The notes: generated from the letters alone by a model not told the origin. A DNA stretch of 64,000 bases from Salibacterium aidingense DSM 18341 (GCF_000429685.1 NZ_AUCI01000003.1:186001-250000), one strand, 5' to 3'; numbered from the stretch's first letter, positions 25,008 to 33,812 are shown. Program-made: numbers and translations.

Positions 25008-26996
25008 GTGGGTGTAAATAAACGAGCCATTACGTCTGAGGACTTAAGTAAGATTCGTGTGGTCAAGGAACCTCAGCTTTCCAGAGATGGGGAAAAATAC
25101 GCGTTCGTTCAGCAAATGGCAAGAAACAATCAGGAATATGATTCGCACTTATTTATTCATCATCTGACAGACGATATTCCCGTTCAATGGACATTTGGAA
25201 GCGTACAGGACCATACTCCGCGCTGGTCTCCGGATGGAACAGAATTAGCTTTTGTATCCAACCGCTCCGGGACGGACCAGATCTGGGTTATGTCTTCCAC
25301 CGGAGGAGAGCCGCGTCAGTTAACCAATCTTAAAAATGGGGCGGCTGCCCCAGCGTGGGCCCCGAATGGAAAGTATATATTGTTTACGACTTCTCTGAAA
25401 AAAGGGGAAGCTGTTACTGCCGAGGAAGAAGAAAATGGAGACACTCCGGCAGGACCGGAACCAGTTGTGATCGAAAAACTGCGCTACAAATCTGATGCCA
25501 AAGGATTTCGAAAAGGAAAAAGAGTACACCTTGGGCTCCTTGAATTAAAAACCAATAACATAGAAATCCTGACAGATGGTGAATTTGACCATCACACAGC
25601 GGAATGGTCCCCCGACAGCCGTCAGATTGTGTTTAGTGCCAATCGAGATGTCGATGAAGATGTATCCAATACATTGGACCTGTTCATTATCGATATTGAA
25701 ACAAAAGATATTATTAAATTAACCAATTCAACCGGCGTATTCTCCCATGCCAATTGGTCTGATGACGGAAGAAAAATTGCCTGCATCGGCCACGAACTGG
25801 AATACAAGGGGGCTACTCTTAATCAGGTTTGGATTATGGACCCCTTATCTAAAGAACGAACATGTATGACTCTAAAGTGGGATGTGCAAATCGGCGATGC
25901 AGCCATTGGTGATATCCGCTCCGGACACCCGAACCCGGGTCCAGTCTGGTCCGCTGATCAAAAGCATCTTTACTTTTTGGCAAGTGATCATGGCAATACG
26001 GGGATTTATCAAATGGATATGGCCGGGGAAATCACCCCCGTTCATGAAGAAGAAAACCATGTATTTGGTTTTTCCTATCATCCACAGCTGAATTTGTTTG
26101 TAGCGGGAATTAGTGATCCTTCCAACCCAGGTGATTTTTATAAAATCGATATCAACGAAAAAGGGAAGGTCCGTTTAACCGATGTAAACGCTGATTTCAT
26201 CAAAGACGTGCATCTTTCTCTTCCGGAACCCATTACAGCAAAAGGAGAAGACGGCTGGGAACTCCAAGGATGGCTGATGAGACCTGCAGATTATGAAGAA
26301 GGACAGCGTTATCCGTTGATTTTGGAAATACACGGCGGTCCTCATGCTATGTATGCCAACACCTTTTTTCATGAATTACAAGTACTGGCCGCAGAGGGAT
26401 ACGCCGTTCTTTATACCAATCCCCGCGGAAGTCACGGATACGGACAGACCTTTGTGGATGCCTGCCGGGAAGATTACGGCGGGAAAGATTTCAGCGACTT
26501 AATGAGGGCCGTTGATCATGTCCTGCATACCTATGATTTCATCGATGAAACACGGCTGGGTGTCACCGGCGGGAGTTACGGCGGCTTTATGACCAACTGG
26601 ATCATTGGTCATACCGACCGTTTTAAAGCAGCAGTAACCCAGCGGTCCATCTCCAACTGGACAAGTTTTTACGGAGTCAGTGATATTGGTTTCTTCTTTA
26701 CCGATTGGGAGCTTGGAGCCCGGCTCTTTGATGATCCGGAAAAACTCTGGCATCATTCTCCTCTGAAATATGTGAATGATATACACACCCCACTGCTCAT
26801 TATGCATGGGGAAAACGATTACCGCTGTCCTATTGAACAAAGTGAACAGCTTTTCACTGCCCTTAAACATCTGGAGAAACCGGTGACATTTTTACGGTTC
26901 CCCGGGGCCAACCATGAATTAAGCCGAAGCGGTGCGCCTTCCTTACGTATAGAACGCCTGCATTATATGATCAATTGGTTTCAGAAATATCTATAA
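25008..26996 (+). CDS. yuxL: S9 family peptidase (prolyl oligopeptidase-like, YuxL)
   Basis: A 662-residue cytosolic serine peptidase. The N-terminal half is a TolB/WD-like beta-propeller with repeated PRWSPDGTELAFVS-type blades. The C-terminal alpha/beta hydrolase domain holds the triad S523 (GVTGGSYGGF), D604 (HGENDYRCP) and H636 (PGANHELSRSG). Acylaminoacyl-peptidase-like activity on short or acylated peptides is the family expectation. GTG 25008 is chosen because AAAGGGGG lies seven bases upstream; an ATG at 24981 lacks a site. It has its own promoter. No signal peptide is seen. Confidence 0.92.
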   Translation: MGVNKRAITSEDLSKIRVVKEPQLSRDGEKYAFVQQMARNNQEYDSHLFIHHLTDDIPVQWTFGSVQDHTPRWSPDGTELAFVSNRSGTDQIWVMSSTGGEPRQLTNLKNGAAAPAWAPNGKYILFTTSLKKGEAVTAEEEENGDTPAGPEPVVIEKLRYKSDAKGFRKGKRVHLGLLELKTNNIEILTDGEFDHHTAEWSPDSRQIVFSANRDVDEDVSNTLDLFIIDIETKDIIKLTNSTGVFSHANWSDDGRKIACIGHELEYKGATLNQVWIMDPLSKERTCMTLKWDVQIGDAAIGDIRSGHPNPGPVWSADQKHLYFLASDHGNTGIYQMDMAGEITPVHEEENHVFGFSYHPQLNLFVAGISDPSNPGDFYKIDINEKGKVRLTDVNADFIKDVHLSLPEPITAKGEDGWELQGWLMRPADYEEGQRYPLILEIHGGPHAMYANTFFHELQVLAAEGYAVLYTNPRGSHGYGQTFVDACREDYGGKDFSDLMRAVDHVLHTYDFIDETRLGVTGGSYGGFMTNWIIGHTDRFKAAVTQRSISNWTSFYGVSDIGFFFTDWELGARLFDDPEKLWHHSPLKYVNDIHTPLLIMHGENDYRCPIEQSEQLFTALKHLEKPVTFLRFPGANHELSRSGAPSLRIERLHYMINWFQKYL

Positions 26997-27035
26997 GACT
27001 TTCTCAATGCCTTTTCCGTCCGAGGAGATAACAAA

Positions 27036-27366
27036 GAGTCTAGGACAAAACGAAATAACTTCTCCTGAAAGACGAATTATTGATAGTAACGCAAGACATG
27101 CAAACGGCTATGTCTCCTGAACGCTGCAGTTCCTTATCATAGCGGAGACCAGACGAAGATGAGCTGAAGATCGACTTAGTATAGCGATTCTTTATGAAGT
27201 CGTCCCCAAGGAATGCACAGGGGCCGGCTGCATTGATCGTACAGCGGTATACTCCGTGTTAAGAGGGCAGATAGCATGAAAAAATCCGAACGACACCAAA
27301 TTCTAATGGAGAATGTAAGATAATCGTTCGGATTTTTATCTGACCTGTATGATTTTGTCCCAGCCT
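27036..27366. mobile_element. MITE-like non-coding element with terminal inverted repeats
   Basis: GAGTCTAGGACAAAACGA at the left end and the complement of GAGGCTGGGACAAAATCA at the right end match at 14 of 18 positions, bounding about 330 bases with no credible gene. GGCTGGGACA-type ends are, from memory, common in Firmicute intergenic repeats. A related TTTGTCCCAGTCT stretch occurs near 24333. No transposase remnant was recognised, so this is either a MITE or a worn insertion-sequence relic. Confidence 0.5.
27280..27337. repeat. 14-base perfect inverted repeat inside the MITE-like element
   Basis: AAAAATCCGAACGA and TCGTTCGGATTTTT enclose a 30-base loop. Because both arms end in A or T tracts it could act as a terminator in either direction, for yuxL on the plus strand or the short gene on the minus strand. 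Confidence 0.65.
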
Positions 27367-27395
27367 CTACACCCTGTTACAAGCATCCCTTTTTG

Positions 27396-27572
27396 TTATT
27401 TTGATTCTCTTTTCTTGGACGAGGATGAATTTTTGGATTTACTTTTTTTCTTCATTTCTTTTTCTTCTATTTTTAAATCCTCTAAGGGTACGAGATCTTC
27501 ATGCATGGTAGGCGGCGGGTCTAAATCTGTACGAATGGATTTATTTTTCCGGCGGGGTTCTTTTTCAGACAT
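27396..27572 (-). CDS. small highly charged protein, unknown function
   Basis: A 58-residue protein with no hydrophobic segment: a basic N-terminus (SEKEPRRKNKS), a short Pro/Asp/Glu middle (LDPPPTMHEDLVPLEDL) and a Lys/Ser-rich tail. AAAGGAGG lies seven bases before the ATG at 27572, which decides against the ATG 21 bases upstream and supports a real gene. It looks disordered. I recognise no family. Confidence 0.6.
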   Translation of the reverse strand: MSEKEPRRKNKSIRTDLDPPPTMHEDLVPLEDLKIEEKEMKKKSKSKNSSSSKKRESK

Positions 27573-27711
27573 CAAAAAACCTCCTTTTCCCATTTATCCA
27601 TGTTTATACCACAATATCTCCAGAAAAAAACATAAGATCAAAACGGAGGAGTTCTAACATATTCTTTGCTATGATGAAAACAGATGAATAGAAAAAGGAG
27701 AATGAATCATC

Positions 27712-28335
27712 GTGGATATAAATAAAGACACCGTATTCCGACGAATGTCAGGCAGAAAACAGGGGATTATTCATGAACAACGGATGCGCCGATATGCCAT
27801 TTTTCTGCCGCTGCTCGAAAAAGATAATGACATTCATTTATTGTACGAAGTGAGAGCCAAGCATATGAAACGCCAGCCTGGGGAAGTGTGTTTTCCAGGG
27901 GGAATGGTGGATAACACAGATAAAACACCAGCTGCAGCCGCAGTTCGTGAACTCTGTGAGGAAATCGGCATTCAGGAAGAGCAGGCCGTGTTGGCTGGAA
28001 GTCTGGATAAAGTGATCTCTCCTTTTAACCAAATTATTTATCCTTATGTGGGATTTATCGATCAAGACGCTTCTTATTCTCCCAATGAAGAAGAGGTGGG
28101 AGGGATTTTCACAGTTCCTTTATCTCATTTTCTTAAGCAGGAGCCCTTCTGCTATGATGTGCAGCTGAAAATCGAACCTCCCGCCTCGTTTCCATTTGAG
28201 GACATTCCAAACGGAAAACGATATACGTGGAATGCCGGAACACATCCGGAATATTTTTATTACTATGACGATCATGTTATTTGGGGCCTGACGGCGAAAA
28301 TAACAAAACATTTTTTGGAAGAATTAGTCCAATAG
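27712..28335 (+). CDS. Nudix hydrolase, CoA-pyrophosphatase type
   Basis: A 207-residue Nudix protein. The catalytic box appears as FPGGMVDNTDKTPAAAAVRE followed by LCEEIGI; the GGxxDxxD spacing and preceding RQPGEVCFPGG are those of the CoA/acyl-CoA pyrophosphatase branch (NudL/YeaB) rather than MutT. It would split CoA derivatives to 3',5'-ADP and phosphopantetheine. It is a single gene convergent with yrhC, with only six bases between stops. Substrate is inferred from family only. Confidence 0.85.
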   Translation: MDINKDTVFRRMSGRKQGIIHEQRMRRYAIFLPLLEKDNDIHLLYEVRAKHMKRQPGEVCFPGGMVDNTDKTPAAAAVRELCEEIGIQEEQAVLAGSLDKVISPFNQIIYPYVGFIDQDASYSPNEEEVGGIFTVPLSHFLKQEPFCYDVQLKIEPPASFPFEDIPNGKRYTWNAGTHPEYFYYYDDHVIWGLTAKITKHFLEELVQ

Positions 28336-28340
28336 CTGTG

Positions 28341-28574
28341 TTAGTACTCTTCCTGTTCCGCCTGTCGTTTTTCCCGCTGAGCCCAGAAGTGGAACCAAAG
28401 GGAAATAAAAGAAAGCCCGCCAATCATGGCAAACGCGGCCGGCTCCTTCTCTGCCGGTATATTGTCAGGGAGAAAAGCCCCGATAAGCAGAAAACAAGCC
28501 AGTGTTATCAGGATTCTGCTGAACGTATGAAGATCTTTGGCTTTATTTTGATGATTTGTGGTCATTATAGACAT
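28341..28574 (-). CDS. yrhC: YrhC family small membrane protein
   Basis: A 77-residue protein with two predicted helices (RILITLACFLLIGAFL and AFAMIGGLSFISLWFHFW) and charged ends. Length, topology and its place after mtnN match YrhC, which in B. subtilis closes the yrrT-mtnN-mccA-mccB-yrhC operon. The sulfur genes mccA and mccB are not here. GAGGAGG precedes the ATG. The function is unknown. Confidence 0.75.
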   Translation of the reverse strand: MSIMTTNHQNKAKDLHTFSRILITLACFLLIGAFLPDNIPAEKEPAAFAMIGGLSFISLWFHFWAQREKRQAEQEEY

Positions 28575-28667
28575 CCCGGCTTTTCCTCCTCTCTTATCCT
28601 TTTTTCATCGTATCATAGAAATATAGAAGGAGAGGGAGGAAAGTGTTGGAGAACCAGGGAGTATTTC

Positions 28668-29363
28668 CTATTTGTATCCTCTGTTGATCATCGCCAGCAC
28701 CAGAGCAGCCGAGTTTTCTGACGCTTTCTTCAAAAACTGATCATAGGATTGTTTGGCCTCCCTGCCTGCTATATCACTTAGAGCACGGATAACGACAAAG
28801 GGGGTATTAAATCGATAACAGACTTGGGCGATCGCTCCGGCTTCCATTTCTGCACACTGAGGGAGATCAAAGGTTTGTTTTAGAAAAGCAATTTGTTCAT
28901 CCGAGCTCATAAACGAATCCCCGGATAAAATAAGCCCTTTCTGAAGCGGGATATCCTCCTGTTCTGCGGCTTCGAGCGATGCGGTGATCAAACCGCCGTC
29001 TGCTGCATAAGCGGCCGGCATTTGCGGCACCTGGCCGTATTCATAACCAAACACCGTCGCATCGACATCGTTATACCGGACCTCTGTAGAAACGACTAAA
29101 TCTCCTACTTCAAGCTCTGGATTAAACCCCCCGGCAGAACCAGTGTTAATAACCATATCCGGTTGATATGTTTTGAGCACGATCGTTGTCGCGATGGCTG
29201 CATTGACTTTTCCAATTCCCGATTTAATCAGCACAACATCTGTACCAAACAACTGCCCGGAGAAAAAAAAGGTGCCGCCCTTTTTTTCCTCCTGCAGATT
29301 TTCCAGTTTTGATTTTAACAATTCAACTTCTTCATCCATTGCTCCAATGACTGCTATCCGCAT
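28668..29363 (-). CDS. mtnN: 5'-methylthioadenosine/S-adenosylhomocysteine nucleosidase
   Basis: MtnN cleaves adenine from MTA, SAH and 5'-deoxyadenosine, relieving product inhibition of SAM enzymes. The 231-residue enzyme shows RIAVIGAMDEEVELL, the ribose/phosphate block NTGSAGGF, the CAEMEAGAIAQVC block and the catalytic Asp in IRALSDIAGREA. AAAGGAAC precedes the ATG. It is followed by yrhC and preceded by yrrS on the same strand. Confidence 0.97.
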   Translation of the reverse strand: MRIAVIGAMDEEVELLKSKLENLQEEKKGGTFFFSGQLFGTDVVLIKSGIGKVNAAIATTIVLKTYQPDMVINTGSAGGFNPELEVGDLVVSTEVRYNDVDATVFGYEYGQVPQMPAAYAADGGLITASLEAAEQEDIPLQKGLILSGDSFMSSDEQIAFLKQTFDLPQCAEMEAGAIAQVCYRFNTPFVVIRALSDIAGREAKQSYDQFLKKASENSAALVLAMINRGYK

Positions 29364-29397
29364 CGTCTCGTTCCTTTCCCTGCTGGTTAAATATTTC

Positions 29398-30078
29398 TCA
29401 ACTGCTATATGGATTGGAATCCAGCCGCTCTACCTTCAGTGGTTTCCATCCTTCGTTCTCAATAAACTCCATTGTTACCTGAAAGGGAGTATCGGCGTTT
29501 TCAGAGGTGCTTACTGTCCCGGTTACTTTATTAGGACCCCCGCCGTTTTCAATCTGCCATGTTTCCATTTCCTCTTCACTTAAGCCGGTCGCATACCGAA
29601 GAGCGGCCTCCATTTCCGCCCAGTTCTGACTGTCCCGGTTAAAGTCATGAGTGAAGGAGCCGGACTGTTCTGTGCCGATGGGCTCCCAATTTCCTTCCCC
29701 CTCTTCCGGATCCGGGGTGGAGACTGAATTATCGTTCTCTTGATTATTTTGCTCGTTTGCATCATTGTCCTGATTTTGTTCATTTTCAGTATTTGTCTCA
29801 GGGGAATCCTCCTGCTCCGTTTCCTGTTGGTTATCTGTCTGCGGATTATCTTCCGGAGCTGTTTCCTCCTCGGTTTGTTCTGATTCTTCATTTTCTATAT
29901 TATCCTGATTCTCTTCCTCTGACGCTTCTTCACTGCCCGGGAGGAATAACTGAACAGCGAAAAAAACAATTAGTGCTCCTACGACAAGAATGGAAGCATT
30001 GAGGATCCGGTTCATCCGTTTACGCTTTCTCATCTCATATCGATTCTCATCGTTAAATCCTTGGTGGTTTCCATTCAT
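29398..30078 (-). CDS. yrrS: YrrS family (DUF1510) membrane-anchored protein
   Basis: A 226-residue protein with a basic cytosolic N-terminus (YEMRKRKRMNRIL), one transmembrane helix (about residues 22-42), a 90-residue Glu/Gln/Asn-rich low-complexity linker and a C-terminal extracellular domain (about residues 125-226) with GSFTHDFNRDSQNWAEME and PNKVTGTV. This is the DUF1510 architecture. ATG 30078 follows GGCAGGTG. In B. subtilis yrrS lies with pbpI; no PBP gene is here. The function is unknown. Confidence 0.85.
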   Translation of the reverse strand: MNGNHQGFNDENRYEMRKRKRMNRILNASILVVGALIVFFAVQLFLPGSEEASEEENQDNIENEESEQTEEETAPEDNPQTDNQQETEQEDSPETNTENEQNQDNDANEQNNQENDNSVSTPDPEEGEGNWEPIGTEQSGSFTHDFNRDSQNWAEMEAALRYATGLSEEEMETWQIENGGGPNKVTGTVSTSENADTPFQVTMEFIENEGWKPLKVERLDSNPYSS

Positions 30079-30226
30079 TTTTTTCACCTGCCAAATTACT
30101 TCAAGATATAGTACAAGCATGGATACTCATATGATATAAAATTTTTCCGGCAGAAGCGAGAGGGTAACGGAAAATTTTCTGTTTTTTACACAAAGATATA
30201 GATTTGGCCTGTGATAAAGGTGGGAG

Positions 30227-30259
30227 AAAAAGAAAAGCAGCGTTCCATTAGAACACTGC
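30227..30259 (-). terminator. rho-independent terminator of greA
   Basis: Minus-strand GCAGTGTTC pairs with GAACGCTGC (one wobble) around five bases, followed by TTTTCTTTTT. Confidence 0.8.
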
Positions 30260-30283
30260 GGCTGAAAAGTAAACCAATGGTCC

Positions 30284-30760
30284 TTAGTTCACTTCCAGTA
30301 TTTCCACATCAAACTCGCCGCCCGGCGTATTTACTGTGACAGAATCACCGACTTTCCGCCCAAGCAGACTTTGAGCCATAGGGGAATCATTTGATATTTT
30401 GCCTTCGATCGGGTCAGCTTCTGCACTTCCCACAATGGTATATACTTCTTCTTCCCCGTCGGGAATTTCTTTAAATGTAACCGACTTCCCTAACGCTACT
30501 TCGGAATTATTGGAAGTATCTTCCTCAATTATCACTGCGTTTTTAAGCATTTTTTCAATTTGGCTGATCCGGCCTTCTACAAAAGCCTGTTCATCTTTTG
30601 CCGCATCATATTCCGAGTTCTCGGAAAGATCTCCAAAACTGCGAGCTATTTTTATACGTTCGACGACTTCCTGACGCCGTTCTGTTTTTAAATGCTCATA
30701 TTCTTCCTCTAATTTTTGTTTTCCTTCTTCCGTCATATAATGCTGTTTTTCTTCTGCCAT
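30284..30760 (-). CDS. greA: Transcription elongation factor GreA
   Basis: GreA rescues backtracked RNA polymerase by stimulating transcript cleavage. The 158-residue protein has the N-terminal coiled coil with the acidic tip ([20 protein letters not shown]) and the C-terminal FKBP-like domain ([19 protein letters not shown]). ATG 30760 is chosen because GAGGAGTGA lies at the right distance; the upstream in-frame ATG does not have one. It is monocistronic with a terminator. udk, its usual neighbour in B. subtilis, is not between it and trmR. Confidence 0.97.
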   Translation of the reverse strand: MAEEKQHYMTEEGKQKLEEEYEHLKTERRQEVVERIKIARSFGDLSENSEYDAAKDEQAFVEGRISQIEKMLKNAVIIEEDTSNNSEVALGKSVTFKEIPDGEEEVYTIVGSAEADPIEGKISNDSPMAQSLLGRKVGDSVTVNTPGGEFDVEILEVN

Positions 30761-30894
30761 TGTGAATGTCACTCCTCTTTCCAATCAATGATCTTTTTTA
30801 ACTCCTGACTTCAAAATAAGGGGGTTGTTCATGTAATGTTTATATTCTGCCATTATCATACGCATGGATCAATCAAAATACAATAATTTTTCCT

Positions 30895-31551
30895 TTATCT
30901 GGTGTCATTTTCTACTTTCATACTGACTGCGAGACCGTCCCCCACCGGGAGGAAACGTGTCTGATACGAAGGAGTTTCCGCCAGCATTTGATTAAAGGTA
31001 CGGATTTTCTGTACCATTGGAAGAAGCCTTTTAGATGCTTTTTCCGGGGTAGCTGTTAATCCTTTGAAAAAAACATTATCTGTTATCACCAGCCCGTTTC
31101 TTTTTACATACGGGGTGTATTTCTCAAAAAACTCCAGATACTTGCCCTTTGCTGCATCAATAAATAATACATCAAATGCTTCTGGACTTTCAAGGGAAAA
31201 TGACTCCTCCAGGGCATCCGTCAAATAAAATGTGGTATGTGTTTGAAGACCGCTCAGCTCCCTGTAGTTAAGTGCCTGTTTATGCCTGATTTCGTCTTTC
31301 TCCAGGGACACAATATGAGCCTGCGGAAGAGCCTGTGCCATCCGCAGGGCGGAATAACCGATAGCGGTACCGATTTCAAGAATACGGCGGCTGTTATGAA
31401 GCTGCAGTAGTTGAAGCATCACTTCCAACGCATCTTTTTCCATAATTGGCACTTTGTCCTGTTCTGCAAATGATTCCATGTCCCGGAAAAGTGTATGATT
31501 TTTTGGTTGAAACGATTCCATGTATTCGAGCAATAATTTTTTGTCTTGCAT
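30895..31551 (-). CDS. trmR: TrmR/YrrM, O-methyltransferase (tRNA 5-hydroxyuridine)
   Basis: A 218-residue caffeoyl-CoA-O-methyltransferase-type enzyme with the SAM motif ILEIGTAIGYSALRMA, the metal/SAM block FDVLFIDAAKGKYLEF and the VITDNVFFKG loop. In B. subtilis YrrM (TrmR) methylates 5-hydroxyuridine at tRNA position 34 to mo5U. The hydroxylation genes yrrN-yrrO (trhP1/P2) that follow it there are missing here. It lies after mltG on the same strand, with a hairpin between. Confidence 0.9.
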   Translation of the reverse strand: MQDKKLLLEYMESFQPKNHTLFRDMESFAEQDKVPIMEKDALEVMLQLLQLHNSRRILEIGTAIGYSALRMAQALPQAHIVSLEKDEIRHKQALNYRELSGLQTHTTFYLTDALEESFSLESPEAFDVLFIDAAKGKYLEFFEKYTPYVKRNGLVITDNVFFKGLTATPEKASKRLLPMVQKIRTFNQMLAETPSYQTRFLPVGDGLAVSMKVENDTR

Positions 31552-31586
31552 TTATTTGTCCCTCTATCTTTTGTATCGTGCGGTTA

Positions 31587-31624
31587 CAAAATGCGGCCTC
31601 CCCTATGCAGCAACGGGAAGCCGC
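31587..31624 (-). terminator. terminator-like hairpin between mltG and trmR
   Basis: A ten-base GC-rich stem (GCGGCTTCCC with GGGAGGCCGC on the minus strand, one wobble) followed by ATTTTG. Confidence 0.5.
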
Positions 31625-31663
31625 CTTGCTTCTTATTTTATTGCGGTACCGTAGTTTCTTTTC

Positions 31664-32797
31664 CTATTCTTCTTCGGCTTCGATCCACTCACTCCGGTAC
31701 TTCTCTTGAATTTCCCGATGTTGTTCATACGTTTCGTTGTATATAACTTCCCCATTACGCCTCGCATAGAAAAACAGATGACCGCTTGATGCCGGCTCCA
31801 TAACAGCTTCTATAGAGGGCGTGCCGGGACTTGCGATGGGACCCGGAGGAAACCCGCCGTACCGATAGGTATTGTACGGAGAATCATAATCAAGATCCTC
31901 CATTGATGTCATATATTTGTGCTCTCCTACGGCGTAGGAAACGGTCGGATCAACTTCCAGACGCATATCTTCCTCGAGCCGGTTAAACAGCACACCTGCA
32001 ATTTTTGGACGGTCTTCCTGGGCACGGGCTTCTCTTTCAACAATGGAAGCAAGGGTAAGGAGCTGATGGAAAGTGTACTGGCTTTCCTGCACTTGTTCCG
32101 AAAATTCTACCATATGTTCCTGTGTCCGTTCAATCATCCGCTCAATAATCTCTTCTATTGTCACATCCTCCTCATGGAATTCATAAGTGGAAGCAAACAA
32201 ATACCCTTCCAGTGGATAGCGGATCTCTTCATTTAAGATGTCCTCAGTGATAACATCATAATCCTCTATTAATTGATTCAGATATGATTCGTCTTCCAGC
32301 TTTGCTTCGATTTCTTCCAATTCATGAGGAGTTTCTTCTGCAATAGTATGCACAATATCTTCATACCATGTCCCTTCAGGTATCGTAAAGGAAAACTCCG
32401 GTTCTTCTACAACCATTCCTTCTTTTAATTCCTGAATGATCTCTTCTATATTCATGGAAGGAGACAAATCATATTCTCCCGCCTGAAACCCTCTTTCATT
32501 GTTATAACGGACATAGTAATGAAAGACCGTGCCGTTTTTTATAATACCATTTTCTTCTAATACCCTTCCAATGTCCTCGGCATTAGAACCAATTGGTATT
32601 TCCACCGTGACTGTTTCATCACTATCTTCATCTACCGGTTCTAAAGCAGATGATATGTATAAATAACCGCCAATACCAATAATGGCAACCGCCGTAACAA
32701 TTACTGCCAAGGTAATGAGGACAATTCTCCTAACAATTTTCGCCTGTTTTTCTTTTTCAGTCATAGGTCCCTGTTTTGTTCTGCCGAACATAGTCAT
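31664..32797 (-). CDS. mltG: MltG-like endolytic murein transglycosylase (YrrL)
   Basis: MltG cuts nascent glycan strands and so limits chain length. The 377-residue protein has an N-terminal membrane helix (about residues 20-45), a LysM-like stretch, and the YceG catalytic domain. That domain contains TLASIVEREARAQEDRPKIAGVLFNR with the catalytic Glu (split here: ASIVEREA), PTVSYAVG and SPYNTYRYGGFPPGPIASPG. ATG 32797 follows GGGAGGGG; the upstream in-frame codon lacks a site. It is next to trmR as in B. subtilis. Confidence 0.95.
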   Translation of the reverse strand: MTMFGRTKQGPMTEKEKQAKIVRRIVLITLAVIVTAVAIIGIGGYLYISSALEPVDEDSDETVTVEIPIGSNAEDIGRVLEENGIIKNGTVFHYYVRYNNERGFQAGEYDLSPSMNIEEIIQELKEGMVVEEPEFSFTIPEGTWYEDIVHTIAEETPHELEEIEAKLEDESYLNQLIEDYDVITEDILNEEIRYPLEGYLFASTYEFHEEDVTIEEIIERMIERTQEHMVEFSEQVQESQYTFHQLLTLASIVEREARAQEDRPKIAGVLFNRLEEDMRLEVDPTVSYAVGEHKYMTSMEDLDYDSPYNTYRYGGFPPGPIASPGTPSIEAVMEPASSGHLFFYARRNGEVIYNETYEQHREIQEKYRSEWIEAEEE

Positions 32798-33000
32798 TTT
32801 TCCCCTCCCAACGATTCTATTATACAGCATTCGTCAATATTCCTAGGCGGATTCAGACCTATGTCCCCCATTATGCCCTTTTACGCGAACAAAGCGGTTA
32901 TGCTGCCTGCTCAACCGCCGCGCCCTGATGACAGACACCTGTGCTTTTTTATAAGGGAAGAATTAATAATGGACAGTGCTGCTATGTTTTGTACAACAGA

Positions 33001-33040
33001 AAAAAGATCCCGAATCTTTCCTGCGATTCGGGACCTTTTT
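33001..33040. terminator. terminator after yrzB
   Basis: Arms AAAAGATCCCGAATC and GATTCGGGACCTTTT pair with one mismatch, with A and T tracts outside. It ends the ireB-ruvX-yrzB unit, so mltG needs its own promoter (a TATAAT-like -10 lies 20 bases before its ribosome-binding site). Confidence 0.8.
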
Positions 33041-33076
33041 ATAAAGGATGGTGCCATTTACAGCCGGGCCGGTTAT

Positions 33077-33370
33077 TTATTGTTCTTCTTCTCCTGCGCT
33101 GAATGTTTCTACCATTTCTTCAACGATATCCCACTCTTCGTCTGATTCAATCGGATACAGGGATAATTCAGCATCTTCCCCTTCTCCTTCCTCGTACCGA
33201 AAAGCAAAAACCTCAACTTCTTCGTCTTCGCTTTCCTGCTCACCCGCTGCGGTTAATACCATGTAGGAATACCCGGTTTCATCTACATCAAATGTGAAAA
33301 GCAGATCAAATAAATGTTCATTCCCGTCTTCATCCGGGATGACAATTCTTTCGTTTTCTTCTTCGGCCAT
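33077..33370 (-). CDS. yrzB: YrzB, DUF1292 acidic protein
   Basis: A 97-residue, strongly acidic DUF1292 protein (ERIVIPDEDGNEHLFDLLFTF, YSYMVLTAAGEQ, WDIVEEMVETF). GGAGGTT precedes the ATG. It follows ruvX by 13 bases. The position ireB-ruvX-yrzB is conserved in Firmicutes, but the biochemical role is not known. Confidence 0.93.
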   Translation of the reverse strand: MAEEENERIVIPDEDGNEHLFDLLFTFDVDETGYSYMVLTAAGEQESEDEEVEVFAFRYEEGEGEDAELSLYPIESDEEWDIVEEMVETFSAGEEEQ

Positions 33371-33383
33371 TCTAAAACCTCCA

Positions 33384-33812
33384 TTATAAGGAACCCGATT
33401 GTTCCTGATCTAAATATCCTTGTAAAATCATAACGGCGGCCATTTTATCGACCACTTTTTTCCGTTTCTTCCGGCTCATATCGGCTTCAATCAACGTTCT
33501 CTCAGCTGCCTGGGTCGTTAAGCGTTCGTCATACATGTCCACCGGAATATCAAATTCGTCTCTCAGCTTATCTGCGAAATCCCGGCATTGTTCCCCGCGT
33601 GGACCAATCGTCCCGTTCATATTTTTAGGAAGACCGACGACGACCTGATACGCCCCGTGTTCTTTCATTAATTCAGAAATACGGGCAAACGATTCAAGAG
33701 GATCCTCCCCTTTGATGTGGATCGTTTCCAGTCCTTGTGCCGTCCAACGCAGTTCATCCGACACCGCCACACCTATTCTTTTGTTTCCGACATCCAACCC
33801 TAGTACCTTCAT
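33384..33812 (-). CDS. ruvX: RuvX/YqgF, putative pre-16S rRNA nuclease
   Basis: A 142-residue RNase H-like protein with the catalytic Asp in [16 protein letters not shown], the Glu strand in [13 protein letters not shown] and the C-terminal Asp region [15 protein letters not shown]. Once called a Holliday-junction resolvase, it is now linked to 16S rRNA 5' maturation. The start overlaps the ireB stop as ATGA. Confidence 0.95.
   Translation of the reverse strand: MKVLGLDVGNKRIGVAVSDELRWTAQGLETIHIKGEDPLESFARISELMKEHGAYQVVVGLPKNMNGTIGPRGEQCRDFADKLRDEFDIPVDMYDERLTTQAAERTLIEADMSRKKRKKVVDKMAAVMILQGYLDQEQSGSL

Noticed and set aside
28281-28721. 146-codon plus-strand frame over yrhC and the mtnN 3' end
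   Set aside because: It covers two supported genes on the other strand and its translation is low in any recognisable motif.
29580-29891. 103-codon frame rich in Arg/Lys within yrrS
   Set aside because: It is the alternate-frame reading of the Glu/Gln/Asn-rich linker of YrrS, which explains its repetitive basic look.
32861-33145. 94-codon plus-strand frame over the yrzB terminator
   Set aside because: It crosses a bidirectional terminator and the yrzB 3' end and has no site or motif.
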